64,000 bases of DNA from the NCBI GenBank assembly GCA_003508835.1, contig PUFA01000106.1:930001-994000 (forward strand), in the 5' to 3' direction. Made by a program: the position numbers and the translations under genes. The DNA is from Eonycteris spelaea. Its lineage: Eukaryota > Chordata > Mammalia > Chiroptera > Pteropodidae. Below are positions 1-13,059 of the stretch, piece after piece. The notes beneath the pieces were generated by a model, which saw only the letters and a list, made by a program, of their open reading frames with translations, was not told where the DNA came from and ran no database searches. How positions within the stretch are numbered: the stretch's first letter is position 1; each line of letters starts with the position of its first letter.

Positions 1-619
1 CAAATAGCAGGTAATCTAAATGTTTTGAAATAAGAGTATTCAGCCTTCCTTTATGACAGCTAACTTTTTAGTTTCCTTCCAAACGAATTTCTCTGAACAG
101 TTTTCAGCACTTATGATTTTCTTCGCCTTTTTGTTTTTTTCACTGTTTGCTTGATGCCTATTGCCAGTTAGTTGCATACATTCTCGTGATGTTCAAGCCA
201 CCTTCTTTTCAGATTCATTTCAGGAAGCTGAGCTACTTGACTTATATTTTACAACACAGACATTTATCTTATTCGAATACTGCACCAAGACCATGCGGAA
301 TTGAATTTATCTTTATAGATAAATTTTCTTTTTGAAATTCGTATGACGAATATTCTTTGTTGTATATGCTGAATTCAGGCAGTCTTTTGATAACACAAGG
401 AAAAATGAACTGATCACAAGAGGAAAGGCATTAAATGAATAACTTTTAAAAATCATCATGGAAGCACTTAAATATGAAATAAATTGAAATTTCCTTGTAA
501 TTAGAATAAAAATTCTACCACTACCTAAAATATGTCTGCTGTTTTGGAAAATATGTTGTTTAACGCAGATTTTGAATCCATGAAGTCTTGTGCGGTCAGT
601 GATTCATTTCTATGTAAAA
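1..619. other. AT-rich noncoding flank
   Basis: The longest open frame is only about 60 codons and resembles no protein I recognise. I see no RNA gene or recent repeat here. Confidence 0.6.
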
Positions 620-725
620 CTGAGTAGTAATGAAATTAGTTAATTGCATATAAAGCATTTAGGGATTTATTATCTGATGCGCAGTAGGCACTCAGTAAAT
701 ATTATTAGTATGTCAATAATAATAT
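620..725 (+). repeat. MIR-like SINE, 3' part
   Basis: The segment follows the 3' half of a mammalian-wide interspersed repeat: a short AT-rich stretch, then a degraded form of the 'cagtaggcactcagtaaat' ending. It is strongly diverged and has no intact Pol III boxes, so it is an ancient, inactive copy. Confidence 0.5.
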
Positions 726-800
726 AAACCTTAGTTATTACTGATGGAATATCAGTAAATATTAGTATAAATCTGAATGGTGTAGCCTTGCCTGTTCTCC

Positions 801-1056
801 AATTTATTATTATTATTATCATTATTATTATTATTACTTATTTATTTATTTATGCCTACAGCACCTGATCTTCCTACGTGGTCTCTCATCCAAGTACTAA
901 CCAGGCCCAACCCTGCTTAGCTTCCAAGATCAAACGTCGGGCCTGTTCAGGGTGACATGGCCATAGACCATGGACCATGGCTCCACTGGGGTGTGAACCC
1001 AGGACCTTCTGCCCGTAAAGCAGAGGTGCTGACCGCCACACTGTGGAACTGCACCC
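801..1056 (-). repeat. Hybrid tRNA-Val/5S rRNA SINE, MEG-TR-like
   Basis: On the minus strand the element has three modules. The head (about 1055-979) folds like a tRNA: box A-like TGTGGCGGTCAGCA, a five-base anticodon stem closing a TTTACGG loop with anticodon TAC (Val), and box B-like GGTTCACACCC. The body (about 968-853) is 5S rRNA-like and keeps the internal promoter stretch (AAGCTAAGCAGGGT, then TGGTTAGTACTTGGATGAGA). The tail (852-801) is ATAA and ATA repeats. No clear target-site duplication is visible. From memory, hybrid tRNA/5S SINEs of this form are known from fruit bats. It is diverged from both parent RNAs, so it is a retroposed copy and not a functional tRNA or 5S gene. Confidence 0.85.
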
Positions 1057-1060
1057 CCCC

Positions 1061-2499
1061 CCATGTCTGTCAAAGTCTGACCCTTGCTTCTAAGCCCATG
1101 CAAACGCCACAATCTTCAGGGAACTGCCCTCCGATCAAAGTGATTACTAACCTTCGATAGAGCTTTTCTGAAATATCTCATTGGCTTCTTCCCAGCTCTG
1201 CCTTTGCATTTGCGGGGCACCTTCAACGCACTTTCTCTCTCCTCCCGTTCTCAGCGGAACCGGAAGCCAGGCGAGGGCAGGGACTCCTGCGTCTTAGCCT
1301 CGTGTGGTCCACGACAGCAGCACGGGCCCAGTGTGCCACCAGGATGTCCTACGTGCCTGCGAAAACCAGTTAGGCCCTGGTACGCCTTTAGTCAAATGCA
1401 CAGGCCGCAAACAGGTGACCTAAACGGACTTTATACGCTCTCTTTTAGAAAGAAACACACACCGATTTAGTTAGCACAATCCTTCCTTCGCTCATTTAGG
1501 AAACTTGGTTTTGGAACGATCCCAGAACGTAGGTACCGGCCTTGTGCAGGTGCCACTCCAGGTGCGTCTGCACTGAAGGCAAAAACTGAACTTGGTTTCC
1601 ACATTCTCACTCAAAATGTTGCTCTACTTTTGAAGACTCTATTGATGTAGAACGTAGACTATGCTTTCCAGCCAAGGGCATAAGAAACAACATTCTAACA
1701 TGAATTATTTTAAGCTTCAAAGTTAAATCATCCTTCACTAGTCTCAAAAACAGGTAAGATATGATGGATAGGATGGGACGGGATAGGATAATATGTTGAT
1801 TTTAAGGTCCCCATTGAATTTATTTTTATTATTACAGTCATATACTGCCTTTTACTCAAAATCCCTTCATTTTGCCTTTTTTCTTTGTGAATTTTTTCCA
1901 CCGCTTTTTAATTTATCCATTCTTTTCAACGAATGAGTGTCTTTCCTTAATTGCCGTCTTTCATCATTTTCCCCCATTTTACCATCATATTCTCAGTCTG
2001 TGGCATACTGTTTTGTCTTTGGAATGAGTTAGGGATTCAGATTCAACCTTTTTTATTATTATTATTTAACAAATATTTCTTGAGCATTCTTTTAGATAGT
2101 CTTCTCATCTTCCAGATCCAATTCCCATTCTTCTGTCCTCTCTGGTGGTGGTGGGAAGCTGGCCTTTATGGACCAGAGCATTTGGGCTCCAACCCCTCTG
2201 TCCTGTGATTGGGCTTCGGTAATGGCACTGCATGAAGGTGGAGTTTTCCGTTGCTGCTTAGTCTGCCTAAGCCAGGTCTCCTACAGGCAGAATTTTTTCC
2301 TATGGTCCTGGAACTCCTGGCTCCTCTTGCTCCTTCTAGCCTAAGTAACAGCTCTCTCCTTGTTGGTTTCTCTTAACCCATCCATGCCTTGTAAATAAAT
2401 TCTTCAATAAATCTCATCATCTCACCCATCACACGTGCCATCTATTCCTTGATAGGTCAAATGTCCTGCTCTGTGCCCAAGTTCATATAGCTTTGCTAT
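1061..2499. other. Noncoding flank
   Basis: No supportable gene. There is a short GGATA/GGGAT-like simple tract at about 1760-1790. The 2380-2420 stretch, with its AATAAA-like motifs, may be the end of an old LTR or LINE fragment that I cannot assign. Confidence 0.5.
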
Positions 2500-2668
2500 A
2501 TGTTGTGCTGTTAAATCTTACGAACAAGTTGATAACATAATCCATATTTTATACATAAAGACAGAAAGGCTCAGAACGTTTAATGAACTTTCCCAGATAC
2601 ACAGCTAACAGACAGGATAGCCAAAAATTGAACCACGACCTCTGACTCGAAGTCTCACACTCTTTTTC
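2500..2668 (-). repeat. MIR SINE, reverse orientation
   Basis: The stretch reads as the reverse complement of a MIR: an AT-rich part, 'acagaaaggctcagaa' in place of the usual gaggaaactgaggc core, then the 'cacagctaacagacagga' and 'ttgaaccacgacctctgactc' blocks that derive from the tRNA-like head. It is old and inactive. Confidence 0.7.
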
Positions 2669-4689
2669 CAGCTATTCGAGTTCCCCTCCCCCTTCCTCGA
2701 TGGCTCCCCCCCCCGGTAACGTCCATCACTGACTGTTTATGGAGAACCCACAGTGCACTGTAACATGGTGAAACTGCATCCAGATAATTCCTAGGGTTGT
2801 AGGAACAACAGACAGGCACTTGACGAGCTATCATTTTGGCCAAGGATCTCTAACTGTGAGCGCTAGGAAGAGCTCACATTTTTCATGTGAGTATCAATGC
2901 TGGCTTTAAGGACTGTCTCCTTATGGGTCTCTGAAAGCAGTGGAATTAGAATCCCTTTTGCTTATCCTTGACAACATATTAAAAATGGAATGGATAAATG
3001 GATGGACAGACAAGACAAGGCAGGGCGAGACAAGACAGCAGACTATTAACAGACTTGAGGGGGATAAGGGACACCTGACCTAAGACCCAGATGCTGACCG
3101 TGGAGAGGAAACCAGTTCACCCAAAGCTCACTGCGTCAGCCAGTGGACAATTCAGCAGATGGGATCCAGTGAAGGAATGTAGGTTCTGGGCTTCCTTGGA
3201 GCTGTAGGGGTCACCTGAAAAGGTGTCCGTGTACCCCAGAACTGTGAGTTCTGAAGGATACAGGGAGCAGGAGTACTAGCAAAAATCAGGTGAGAAGCTA
3301 GAGTAATATGTGCTCTTCAGACCTGTGCTGGGAGAGTAAATAAAATTATGCGTGTGAAATATGCGGCCAGTGCTTGGCACAATGTGTGTGATGGTTTAAT
3401 AGACATGGAGGAAGCCGCTGATCCTCATGCCTCTCCTCTGATGGACTCAAGACGTGGGTTGGGTCTAAGATATAGGGCAGAGATCTTAACTGGGATGAAA
3501 AGGAAATTGGGAATCAAGGCATGAAGTGATATCACGGCTCAGCTGTAAACGCCTACCCTACAGACACCTGGGCCCCACACGAAATCACAGCAGACAAAGA
3601 ATGCCTGCTAACAGCCCTTCCACAGACGCCCCGCTCCCCTCTGCCGGTCCAAAGTGCTCAGTGTATGCCACGGTTAAGACCTGTTTTTCCCAAAACTGAC
3701 CTGCGCCCCAGAATGAACTGTTCTTTTCTGGTCAACACTCTCATTTCGAAATTTCAGGGATTAGGAAATCTGAAGTCATAATTAGTCATGAGAAGCACTT
3801 TTAGGTTTAATGTCTGCTCAAGATGTTGATCAACCTCAGCAACCTTTGCCTGGTTAAATGTTTTAATGTTTTGGGGACCCGCTCCATGAGCTGTGGAACT
3901 TTCATTTGTAACCATTAGCAGCACAGAGAAGGTAAGTTTTGGTGTGTCTGCGGAGGGCCGTAACTTCTTAGAGCCTTATCAGATAAAAGGCGAAGATACA
4001 GGAGTTTTGGAAGTTATGTTTCCGTTCATGCCTACACAGAGTTTATCAATCTCTCTTGGTAGAAGGACTCAGAAAATTCAGTTAAATTTAAATAAATTAT
4101 TAAGTTTTCATAATTATTTGTTAATTTTTCTAAATTAATTTATACATTTAATGTAGTTTTCAATCTTAAATAACTTCATATGGGTTGCAGGATGACAGAA
4201 ATTGGTAGTAAAATTAATCTAGAAAAGTAAAGAGGTAAAAATATTTAAATATGCATGAAAGGGGAGTATTAGTGTGTAGCAACATATAAATTATTACAAT
4301 TCATGAAGATTATAGCAAGGCTAATTAAAATAGTGTGTATTTTAGAAAGATGTACAAACTTCTAGACAGATGTATAAATTAAAGAATGAAATAATAAATT
4401 CAAGAATAACATACACACATATCTTTACAAAAATATTTTATATATTATATTTATGTGCTGTGAATATATAGACATATATATAATTAAAGGAAGCATCATA
4501 AAATATTTAAATAATTAGTGTTGGAACCATCTTTTTGTTAGCATTTAAAAAATTGTAGACCCATACAACAAACAATACCCTATAAATGTCCATTTTAAAC
4601 ATTTAATTGAAAACTACAGGAAACTAGCCAACTAATTGCAAAACTACCAAAAATAATTTAATAGTTCTAGAACTCTGGAGGGCCAAATA
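2669..4689. other. Noncoding flank
   Basis: No gene. There is an imperfect 'gacaagacaagg' purine-rich tract at about 3010-3040 and a weak MIR-like end at about 3335-3390. From 4100 on, the sequence is strongly AT-rich. Confidence 0.5.
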
Positions 4690-5340
4690 CTTGTAAAATT
4701 TGAAATTATAAATAAATTCACAAAGGAAAATATGAACAATTTTGGCCATTTAAATCTGCTAAAGAGTAAACGACTTAAAAAGATTGCAGCAAAAGGAAAA
4801 TATTTGCCTCAAATGTTAATGTAATATAAAGAATTCTTAGGGAAGAAAATAGAAATGCAGTCAAAAGACATGTATGTATATAATTCAGACAAAAGGAAAA
4901 ACCTTTTAGAGATTGGAAATCAATCAGGGAAAAGTAACCATGGGATCTTCTAGTCAAAGAAATACAAATTAAAGTGGCACAAAGGTATTCTTATTTACTG
5001 AACCAGGCTAATATTGTTTTCTCTCTCTTTTTTTTTTTTTTTTTTGGCTCAGCGCCAGTATTAGTAATATTCTTGGTACCTGTTTAAATTGATAAAAATC
5101 ATCCAGAGGGAAAAAAATCTAGAAATAATTTTTAAAAGATATTTATTTTTGATCCCAAAATCAAACTTCTTGAAACTTTAGGCATATATTCTCTGATTGT
5201 AAAATATGACATGATCTTCAGAGAAAAACGTTATACAGGAAAGAATAAGAGGAAAAATCATTAGTAACCTCCTATAACCACAGATAAATTTGGGCAAATG
5301 TCTTGATTTTTCATATGTACACAAAATGTTATGTTGTTGA
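4690..5340 (+). repeat. Degraded L1 (L1M-type) ORF2 and 3' fragment
   Basis: Several blocks follow the order of old mammalian L1 ORF2: the 'gaaaatagaaatgc' region, 'tcaaagaaatacaaattaaa' at about 4955-4975, then 'gatcccaaaatcaaacttctt' like the 'ccagcaattccacttct' block at about 5150. A T-rich run at 5030-5045 interrupts it. There are many stops and no open frame, so it is an ancient dead copy. Confidence 0.5.
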
Positions 5341-7129
5341 GCTCATACCATAGAAATGTGTATATAATACAGTTTTTGCAATGTTTTTGGCAAGAATCGT
5401 TTTAGTGTTATGTAATCCTCTAAGGTACATCCATGCCATGATTTATTTTGCCATTTTTTTTTATTATTGGACTTTGAGGCGATCTTCAAGTTTCTATTTA
5501 AATAACAATGCTCTCTATTATAGCAAAAGTTAAGAAACAATCTAAGAGTTTGATGGTATGAATGGTTAGAGTCTATCTGGCTATAAAATTTAATAACAAC
5601 TCTGCAGTACGATGAAAATATGCTTCTAACACGACATCTATCCATCAGATCAGAGTTTAGCTCTTCTAAGGAATTTCGCCTGGTGTGCCACATTACACTT
5701 GGGTTAAATGCTTTACTCCAACGGTGCCTCTTTTTCCGGTGGGCACCCAGGAAATGTTAATTTTATGATTGACTGAGTAGATTTGCCAATGAGAAGGCTA
5801 AGTAAGGTCAACAAAGCTTTGCCCGTGTTCTTCATGTCTTTAGCTTCCAGTTAGGGGTTTTCCTTCGCTAAGCATACTTTTGGGCTTTTCAAAAAATTTG
5901 GAAAATGTACCATGTTAATTCTATCATGAGGCTCCATTTAGAGAACCGTTCTACGGTTCGGTGTGAGGAAGTCAGGGCCATCCATACACTTATCCTGTAT
6001 CTTCGCCTTGGCCCAAGACCCAGCATTTCCATCAGATGACACCTGTGATAGCCAATGGCAGTCAGACAGGCTTTTGACATTAGTACCAAATCAGAAGGGA
6101 AAATAATGCCTAATTCTTCTCTTGAAAGCAGAGAATTTACTATAGAACAGCTTATAGGCTATGCAAATTAGGCTTAATTTCAACAATAATAATGCAATAT
6201 GAGAAATGAGACAGTTAATCTCTAGCAGTTACAAAGTCCTACGTAATGTTATATAAGGTGAAGTGCAATGGAAGACTAAATAAACTCATTTTTCATCTAA
6301 TTCATTTATTTCGTTCCTGAATGAAATACGGTAGGAGATTGAGACGTGCTCATTGTCTGTCCTTCAGTCGGCTTCGTCCATGTGCCCAGCAGGCTCTTTG
6401 GACTGTGTCCCACACAGCTACATTTTCGCTGGCCACGTCATCCTGGACATCCTGGCTTATCCAGGCTGTCGCATACAGTCCGTCGAGGCATCCATACTTT
6501 GCCCATAACTGTCAACAGAAAGGGCGCCTTCTGGTCACACACGAGGGCACAAGTCACCCAAGTCAAGGGACAAGGAAGAGATGGAATATCTGTTGTCCCT
6601 GTCGGTGTTAAGGCAAAGATTTCCACCCTTCTTTTTCTAAAATTGTGTATGGCACTGCCCAGCAGGCTTTGAAAGAACGCAGAAACTTAAAGATGGAACT
6701 GTGTGAAAACCTTATCAGAAGTATTACTTCTGTTGAGATTTTGCTATTTATACATGATTCGCTATTTACATGGCTGCGTTCTGTGAGGCTTGCATGTCGG
6801 TTTATGCACGCGCATAATTGCTGCTTCAGGGGAATGGTATCCTTACTTAAGGATGAGAGAGGAAACACGATCTCTCTTCCTACAAACAAGGCAATGAGAG
6901 CTGGAATAAAAGAGGACTTTTTTATTTTCTCAGTTCATGATCCCCCCTTCCATACACACATGCGCACACACGCACAGCAGTGACAGATGCACAGCTTTAA
7001 AAGGCTCAAAACAAGCACCACTTCTCTGCAGTCCACAATATAAATTAAATGCCTGGCTTTACACTCTCAAGTTCGTTTCATGGAATTACTGTTCCCCCTC
7101 CTGTTCCTACATCATAATTTTGGTCACTA
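5341..7129. other. Noncoding flank
   Basis: Several overlapping open frames of 90-116 codons occur at 5343-5693 and 6321-6983 on both strands. None resembles a known protein, and their mutual overlap is what chance gives in moderate-GC DNA. I see no RNA gene. Confidence 0.5.
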
Positions 7130-7215
7130 AATATCCATTGGACTATAAGTTGCTTAAATGTAGAGACGACATCTCATTCACTGTTGTAGCCACGACACAG
7201 TTCAAAAATCTGAAA
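7130..7215 (+). repeat. L2 LINE 3' fragment
   Basis: The order 'ggactataagttgcttaaat', 'agagacgacatctcattcac', 'tgttgtagcc' follows the L2 3' region (ctgtaagctcc..., gggac...tctgtctt..., tgctgtatcc). It is diverged and inactive. Confidence 0.6.
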
Positions 7216-7534
7216 CCCAAGCCAGCTATGAAAAAGAAGATTCCACCTAATTTTAAGTTTTATAGATTATTTCTAACACATAGAAAACCAAATTATTAAA
7301 GTTTAACATTTATGCACTCAACAAGTTTGTATAACCATAATATCCTGAATTATACCTGTTTTTAAAGATTTTTCCTCTCATATTCGAATCTACTTTGATT
7401 CTTAAGAGAATCCTCAAAATAAAATAGTTTTCGATTTGGAATATCATTCATTCATATAACATATCAGAAACAGAACTCTCCAAATAATAAAACAATATAT
7501 ACTCAGAGCCCAAGAGGCCCTCTGAATTCATAAT

Positions 7535-7765
7535 GGTTCTAGGTAATGTTTACTGAGTACTTGCACAGTGCCAGGCCCTGTGCTGTTTTCACAGAAGATT
7601 TAAACACTCTCTCTCTCGAGGTATCTCCCCCTTGATAGAAAGGAAAAGTAGATCTGAAGAGGTTAAGAATTGGTCTAGCGTTGCACAGCTGTATTAACTG
7701 GAGCAAGAAATCTAACCCTCTTTTCACTGACTCTAATGCTTCCACTCCTATGTGCTGGGCTCTGT
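7535..7765 (-). repeat. MIR SINE, reverse orientation
   Basis: The segment begins with 'tttactgagtacttgcacag' and 'tgccaggccctgtgctg', passes 'gaagaggttaagaattggtc' and 'tgcacagctg', and ends with 'ctctaatgcttccactccta'. These are the standard reverse-complement MIR landmarks in order. It is nearly full length and among the better preserved MIRs in the window. Confidence 0.8.
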
Positions 7766-8794
7766 TGTTTGCTTGATAATAACTGTGGGCCCCTCTGTCC
7801 ATTTCCACGCTGTAGGTGATAGCCACCTACATTTGCCTATATCCTTATCTTTACGGCAGCCTGGGGGCGGGGGAAGTAAATTTTAACTTATAAATCTGAA
7901 TGACCAATGCTGGGATCAAAGACTTACGGCCCCTTGAAATCAGATTTTCAAAAATGTATTTATTTAGTTACCACATTGAGCCCCTACTATGTGTAAAGCG
8001 TTCTCTATACATAAGTAAATTCCATCACTTTTTAACAAAGCAGAATATTTATATCATCTCAACAGGGTATACACCTGTAATAGATTGATTGTTCATGGAT
8101 GTGGTTGGTTTTCACATAATCTTCAGTTCTTATGAGTAAATTAAACAAGCAATTTTTAGTTAATGTCTTTTTGAATAAAAGTGAATATAACAGAAAAATA
8201 AAAGCAATCATTGCTGAGGATATAGAAAGCTAGGCACTAAATCCTATCCAGGGAGCAAAAGAAAAAAAAAAGAAAAAGGAAAACAACAACAAGAAGTTAA
8301 CCCCACAGTAACACAGCTTCATACCCGATCTCACACAACCCGACTGAAACGCACCAACCAGGACTCAACACAGTCATGGAAAGGAGCGTGCCATTCATTA
8401 ATGTCACAGAAACAGGTAATTCAAAACAGATACTTTCACGTGGAATTCTTGGATTTCATAAAATCTGTTCACCTTGTATAAGCCTATTGGTAAATCCACA
8501 TCATTGAGCGTGGTGGGGTTTACACAGCACATCACCTCAAGGATCAACCCTGCCACCCCCAGCATTCTGACATCAGCCTGGGCTGTCCACCCAACTCCGA
8601 TCCATTTACCCATCTTCAGAGCAAAATAGCCAGCCAAAGTCAGAGGACTTTGGTCAGGGGTACTCTCTCCTTACTTCTTAGCTAGACAAAGAGAATGGGG
8701 GACTTTCTCCTCTCTTGATACTCCCTTGGATTCAAAGAAAAAGGCATTTTTGCTAAGTGACAGGGAAGCAAGGTGGCAGCGCTCAGGGACGGAG

Positions 8795-8980
8795 CCAAAT
8801 CCCCTCTCCAGTGCGTGTCTTCCCTGTGAACACGGGCACGTCACTTACCCTCTTGTGCTTCAATTCCTTTCATCCAGAGAGTGGGGACAGTAACAGTGCC
8901 CACCTCAGCGGGAAGCTGCTTGGATGAGTGTGACAATGCGACCGAAGTCCTCATCACCATGCCTGGCATCCGGTGGACGT
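8795..8980 (+). repeat. MIR SINE
   Basis: Forward MIR landmarks occur in order: 'gtgaacacgggcacgtcact', 'cttgtgcttcaattcctttc', 'gagagtggggacagtaacag', 'tgcccacctcagcgg', then 'catgcctggcatc'. The copy is diverged but recognisable. Confidence 0.75.
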
Positions 8981-9204
8981 TCACTTTGCTTCCAACTGTC
9001 AGCGATGATGAAGATGGTGGCTAAGGGCCTCGCGATACCTGTTTCCTAAAGAATCGGTCATTCTTTCTGTCCCTGCGCCCCCCCCCCATGCCCACCGTCT
9101 CCTAGTAAACGACCTATTTTGTTTCGTATAAAGTTTCTTTTTCTGTGACCTTCCAAGGAAGGGGAGGGGAGTGACTAGACTCAGAAAGGTGTCGTGAGGC
9201 GCCC

Positions 9205-9514
9205 TGAGGACATGCTGGTAGGTGAAATAAGGCAGCCCCAGAAGGCCAAATCCTGCATGATTCCACTGATACGAGATACTTAAATGGCCAAAGTCATAGG
9301 AACAGTGAGGAGCATCGGGGGTGGGGGGCGGGGAGGGTGCATGGAGAACTGCTGTTCGATGCGTATCAATTTTCATTTATGTAAAATAAAAATCTTCTAG
9401 ATCTGCGGGACGATATAATGCCTGTGGCAAACAGTGCTATACTGTGTACTTAAAAATGTGTGACGAGGTAGATCTCATGTGTGTTTTTAATACAATTAAT
9501 GAAAAAAAAAAAAA
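9205..9514 (+). repeat. L1 3' end with poly(A) tail (old L1MA/MB type)
   Basis: The run 'gaaataaggcagccccagaa', 'gcatgattccactgatacga', 'gggtggggggcggggagggt', 'tatactgtgtacttaaaaat' and 'gaggtagatctcatgt' matches the terminal ORF2/3' UTR region of old mammalian L1s. The usual G-rich 3' UTR tract is present, and a run of 13 A at 9502-9514 ends the copy. The minus-strand open frame across 8999-9376 is a by-product of this repeat. Many substitutions mark it as long dead. Confidence 0.8.
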
Positions 9515-12500
9515 GCATCCTGAGCGGTGATGAAGATGCTAGGCCGATAGTGGAAATATTTGCTTCCTATCCATTTCAGTTGTTTTTACCTAGTCTGTAG
9601 GAAAAGAGACCCAGGCGATATTTTGAATTCTTACATTAGAGTTAAAACTTATCTGACTTTGAGCCAGATTCTCCCAATCTGTCAGCTGCTGTCTGTTAGA
9701 GAAATTTTATGCCCTGAAGCAGTTGGGGCACACACTAATTCATAAGTGTGACTTCCAGGAACACCCCCTTTACACAATACCAGCATTAAGCATCCGGACT
9801 CCTAAGCTGGAACATACAATGATAATCGAACCAAGAGACAGGATTTTAAAGGGGCTGTGAGTCCAGCCATTTCGAAGCTATGTCATTTAATCGTATAACT
9901 CTCATCTTTGTTCCCAAACATTTATTTCTCAGATTCAGTAAGGAGCATATAAATGGTTATTGTGCGGGTTGGAAAAACAATTTGTGGGTGGGTCTCTGAA
10001 ATATAAATGGTGCCACGATGAGCTATTATAAAAATTAAAAGGGGGCAGCAAGGAATAACGGTGGCGGAAATTGGAAATGCATAGCAGGCTGATTACAAGT
10101 TTCTGTCATACATTCTGTCATTTCTGATCATACATACACAGATGTGACTTCCCGTGGGGAAAAAAGTCTATAAGCATATTTGCTCACCATTTCAGTCCTG
10201 AATTTAGTCAGGGACTATTTTCACTGGCCTTATACAATAAGAGAGAAACAGCCACAGCCTTCAGATGATGACCACGCTGATTAAATATGTTAAGTGGGAA
10301 GGAGTCACACGTTTTAAGTTGCCCAATTTAGGCACAGTCTTTTGAGGTTATTTCTCTATCTTTGAATAAAAACTTATTTTGAAAATGAAAACTTTAAAGA
10401 CTTCAAACCTCTTAACATGCAGTTTTGCTGTGAAATTTTTCAAAATTCTTCTGTTTATCAGAGGTCTTATTTTTAAAATATTATGAAAGGTATTTCTTGA
10501 CATGATTTCTACTGGCTATTATATAAGTAAACATATTTTTTAACCTAAAGGTGTGAAAGAGCCTGCTTGCAAATATAATACCAGCATTCTTGATATGTTT
10601 TCAAATAGATATGCACATCTGGGTCCCTATCAAACACTTAATAAAAGATGACTCCTCAAGGCAATTTGCAAACTATGGCTTCCCCTAGACATATGTCAGT
10701 GTAAATCAGGAACCTTCCGTTCACCGTTTTTCTAAACAAGTGTGCCATAATCTTTGCCAGCTCTGTTTCACGAGACCATCGTAAATCTCCCGCACTGCAC
10801 TGTCTCTGCGGAAGACAGTCGGAGATTGGGCCACTTGCAAGCACAGTGGACTGTGCCTACAGCCAGTCCCTATCACCGTGAATAATCTCCTTCACCTGGG
10901 GGGGCGCGTATTTTGTTTTAACAAAATCTTAATAGAAATGCACCCATCACGCTTAAAAGCTGCCCCCTTATTGAAAGCCACCTTTTCTGTTAGGCTAGAG
11001 TCGTGAAATAGGAATGGACACTCCATTGAATGCACATGCCATGTGGTTTGCATACAGCGTTTGCTGAATTAACCAAGGTGGACTTTGGTGAATCGGATGC
11101 AAACGCAGATTCAAATGGCATAAAACATTTTTTTCTCAATTTGCCACCGCTGATACTTAATTTGCTTTGATCTAAACCTGCTAACATTATCCAACTGGAA
11201 AAAGCAACTAAGATTCATTATTTAACATTTATGTATAATATTGAGGATGTCTGCAAAAAAAAAAAAAAAGAAAAGAAAAAAAAGAAAAAGTAAAATAAAA
11301 TGAATAAAATTTTTTAATTTTCAGTCTTCAACTTAAAGTGGTATATTAAAATCAGGGGAAAAATGTAAACCTTTCCCTTTTCTGGAATTATACTTTATAG
11401 TCTTGTATTTATTGAATGCATTCATAGGCTCCCTTAGGATGTGAAATGTATGGAAATATATGTGCATTACTAAAGAAAGAAGTAAATTTATTCTTTCCCC
11501 ACATCACGCTCTTCTTTGCAGTAGAGGTTTTTAATTCAATACAGAGCAAGAATGAGATGGAGCCAATTTCCTGGTCTATATGTGTGACAAATGCTGAAAG
11601 TGGCACAAGATTAACAAATTAGTTGAAGTATAGATCTTAAAAGATTTTTTCTATGTCTCTAAATCAAAATTCATACTTTATTTGAAATGAAGCCTTCTTT
11701 AGAATTCAGTAATGACTAAGAGTCTTTTATTTCTCTGCATTTAAGATGAAGAGATGCGGTGTATGACAACGTGGAAAGCAATTCTTTAAGAGCAAGTTTC
11801 GTTATTTGTAGGGAAGCTTAAAGATTAGATATTTGGGATATAGAATTATTTTTGTTGTGATCTAGCATCTTGGGTGAATACCTCCAATGTGTGATTAGGT
11901 AAAGATGAAAAATCCTTTTCAAAATAAGTAGTTAGTCACTCCCAAAATAAAAGCATACAATGAAAAGCACAGGTAAAATTTATTGATTTCTGCATTTTTA
12001 TGGGTGAAAATAATGTTTCATATGTTAGATCCTAAATAAATACCCTTGCTTTTCAGATAACGTTTTTTAGCTTGGTTTCAAGTAAAAAAAAAAAAAAAAA
12101 AGTCAGGCTGGGCTGTTTAACCAACCTCAAAATCATGTGTTTGATATAATCCAGATATCTAACACCAAACAATAGAAACATCTGTGACAATAAAAGCATG
12201 TAACTGTTGTGGAATTGTTTAATTTGGGAGAAAATGGCTATGTTTGATAATCACACGTGCACGAATTGATTTCTTCTCCTTGTCAAGAAACTTTTATGTT
12301 TTGCAAATGGTGTTTTTTTTGTTTGTTTTTGTTTTTGTTTTCTTAAGGAATAGACTTATGATATGAAAGCTTTTTAAAGCATACTCAGAAATTTTGGATT
12401 TGGCTCACTCCTTCAGGTTTAGAGCCTGGTGATGATCTACCTGGTTTGCTATGGCTTAAATGATATAAAAATACAGCTTTTTTCAAGCAAGCACAGCCTT

Positions 12501-13059
12501 ACTTCTCGTACCCAAACGTGGTAACACGCTTAACATTCAAGAAGAGTTCGATGCGGGTTGTACATCTCAGTCACCCAATCTCCTTTCACATATCTGTTCA
12601 TGTTGACAGACTATGTCATAATACATCAACAGAAAGATCAGCACAGAAGAACAAAATTTCATCGCCTGACAGCGAGAGGAAAACTGATTTTCAGTATTAA
12701 ATTAGTAAAACTATACCATTACCTCACTTCCAATAAGTCTACTACCTTCGGAAAATAAGGAATCCTCTCTGATCACCAGTATATGCAGAAGCCACCAGTT
12801 TTGCTTGTGCCTTTCATGTCACTCTTTGACTGACAGCCTATTTTCCTTTTCTTTTATTTTATTTTTCATATATCTTGGAAGCAACTCAGAAAATTAAAAA
12901 TGTTTTAATGAGACATGTACTATGTCTCCATAATGAGACATATGTAAAAATACGTGCCCGCCAAATGTTTGGGGGCAGTCTTTCGTATATTAATCATCCG
13001 CAGAGACCTAACTGACCATCGAAATGGAAATGGTATTTAAGCCTCTGACAAAAGTCAGG

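Noticed and set aside
853..968. A 5S rRNA gene
   Set aside because: It is diverged from 5S rRNA, lacks a Pol III terminator in place, and is fused to a tRNA-like head and an ATAA tail, so it is a SINE body.
979..1055. A tRNA-Val gene
   Set aside because: Acceptor and D-arm pairing is poor and it is joined directly to the 5S-like body. It is the SINE head.
6321..6983. Clustered open frames suggesting a pseudogene
   Set aside because: Frames overlap on both strands, and no peptide segment resembles a known protein.
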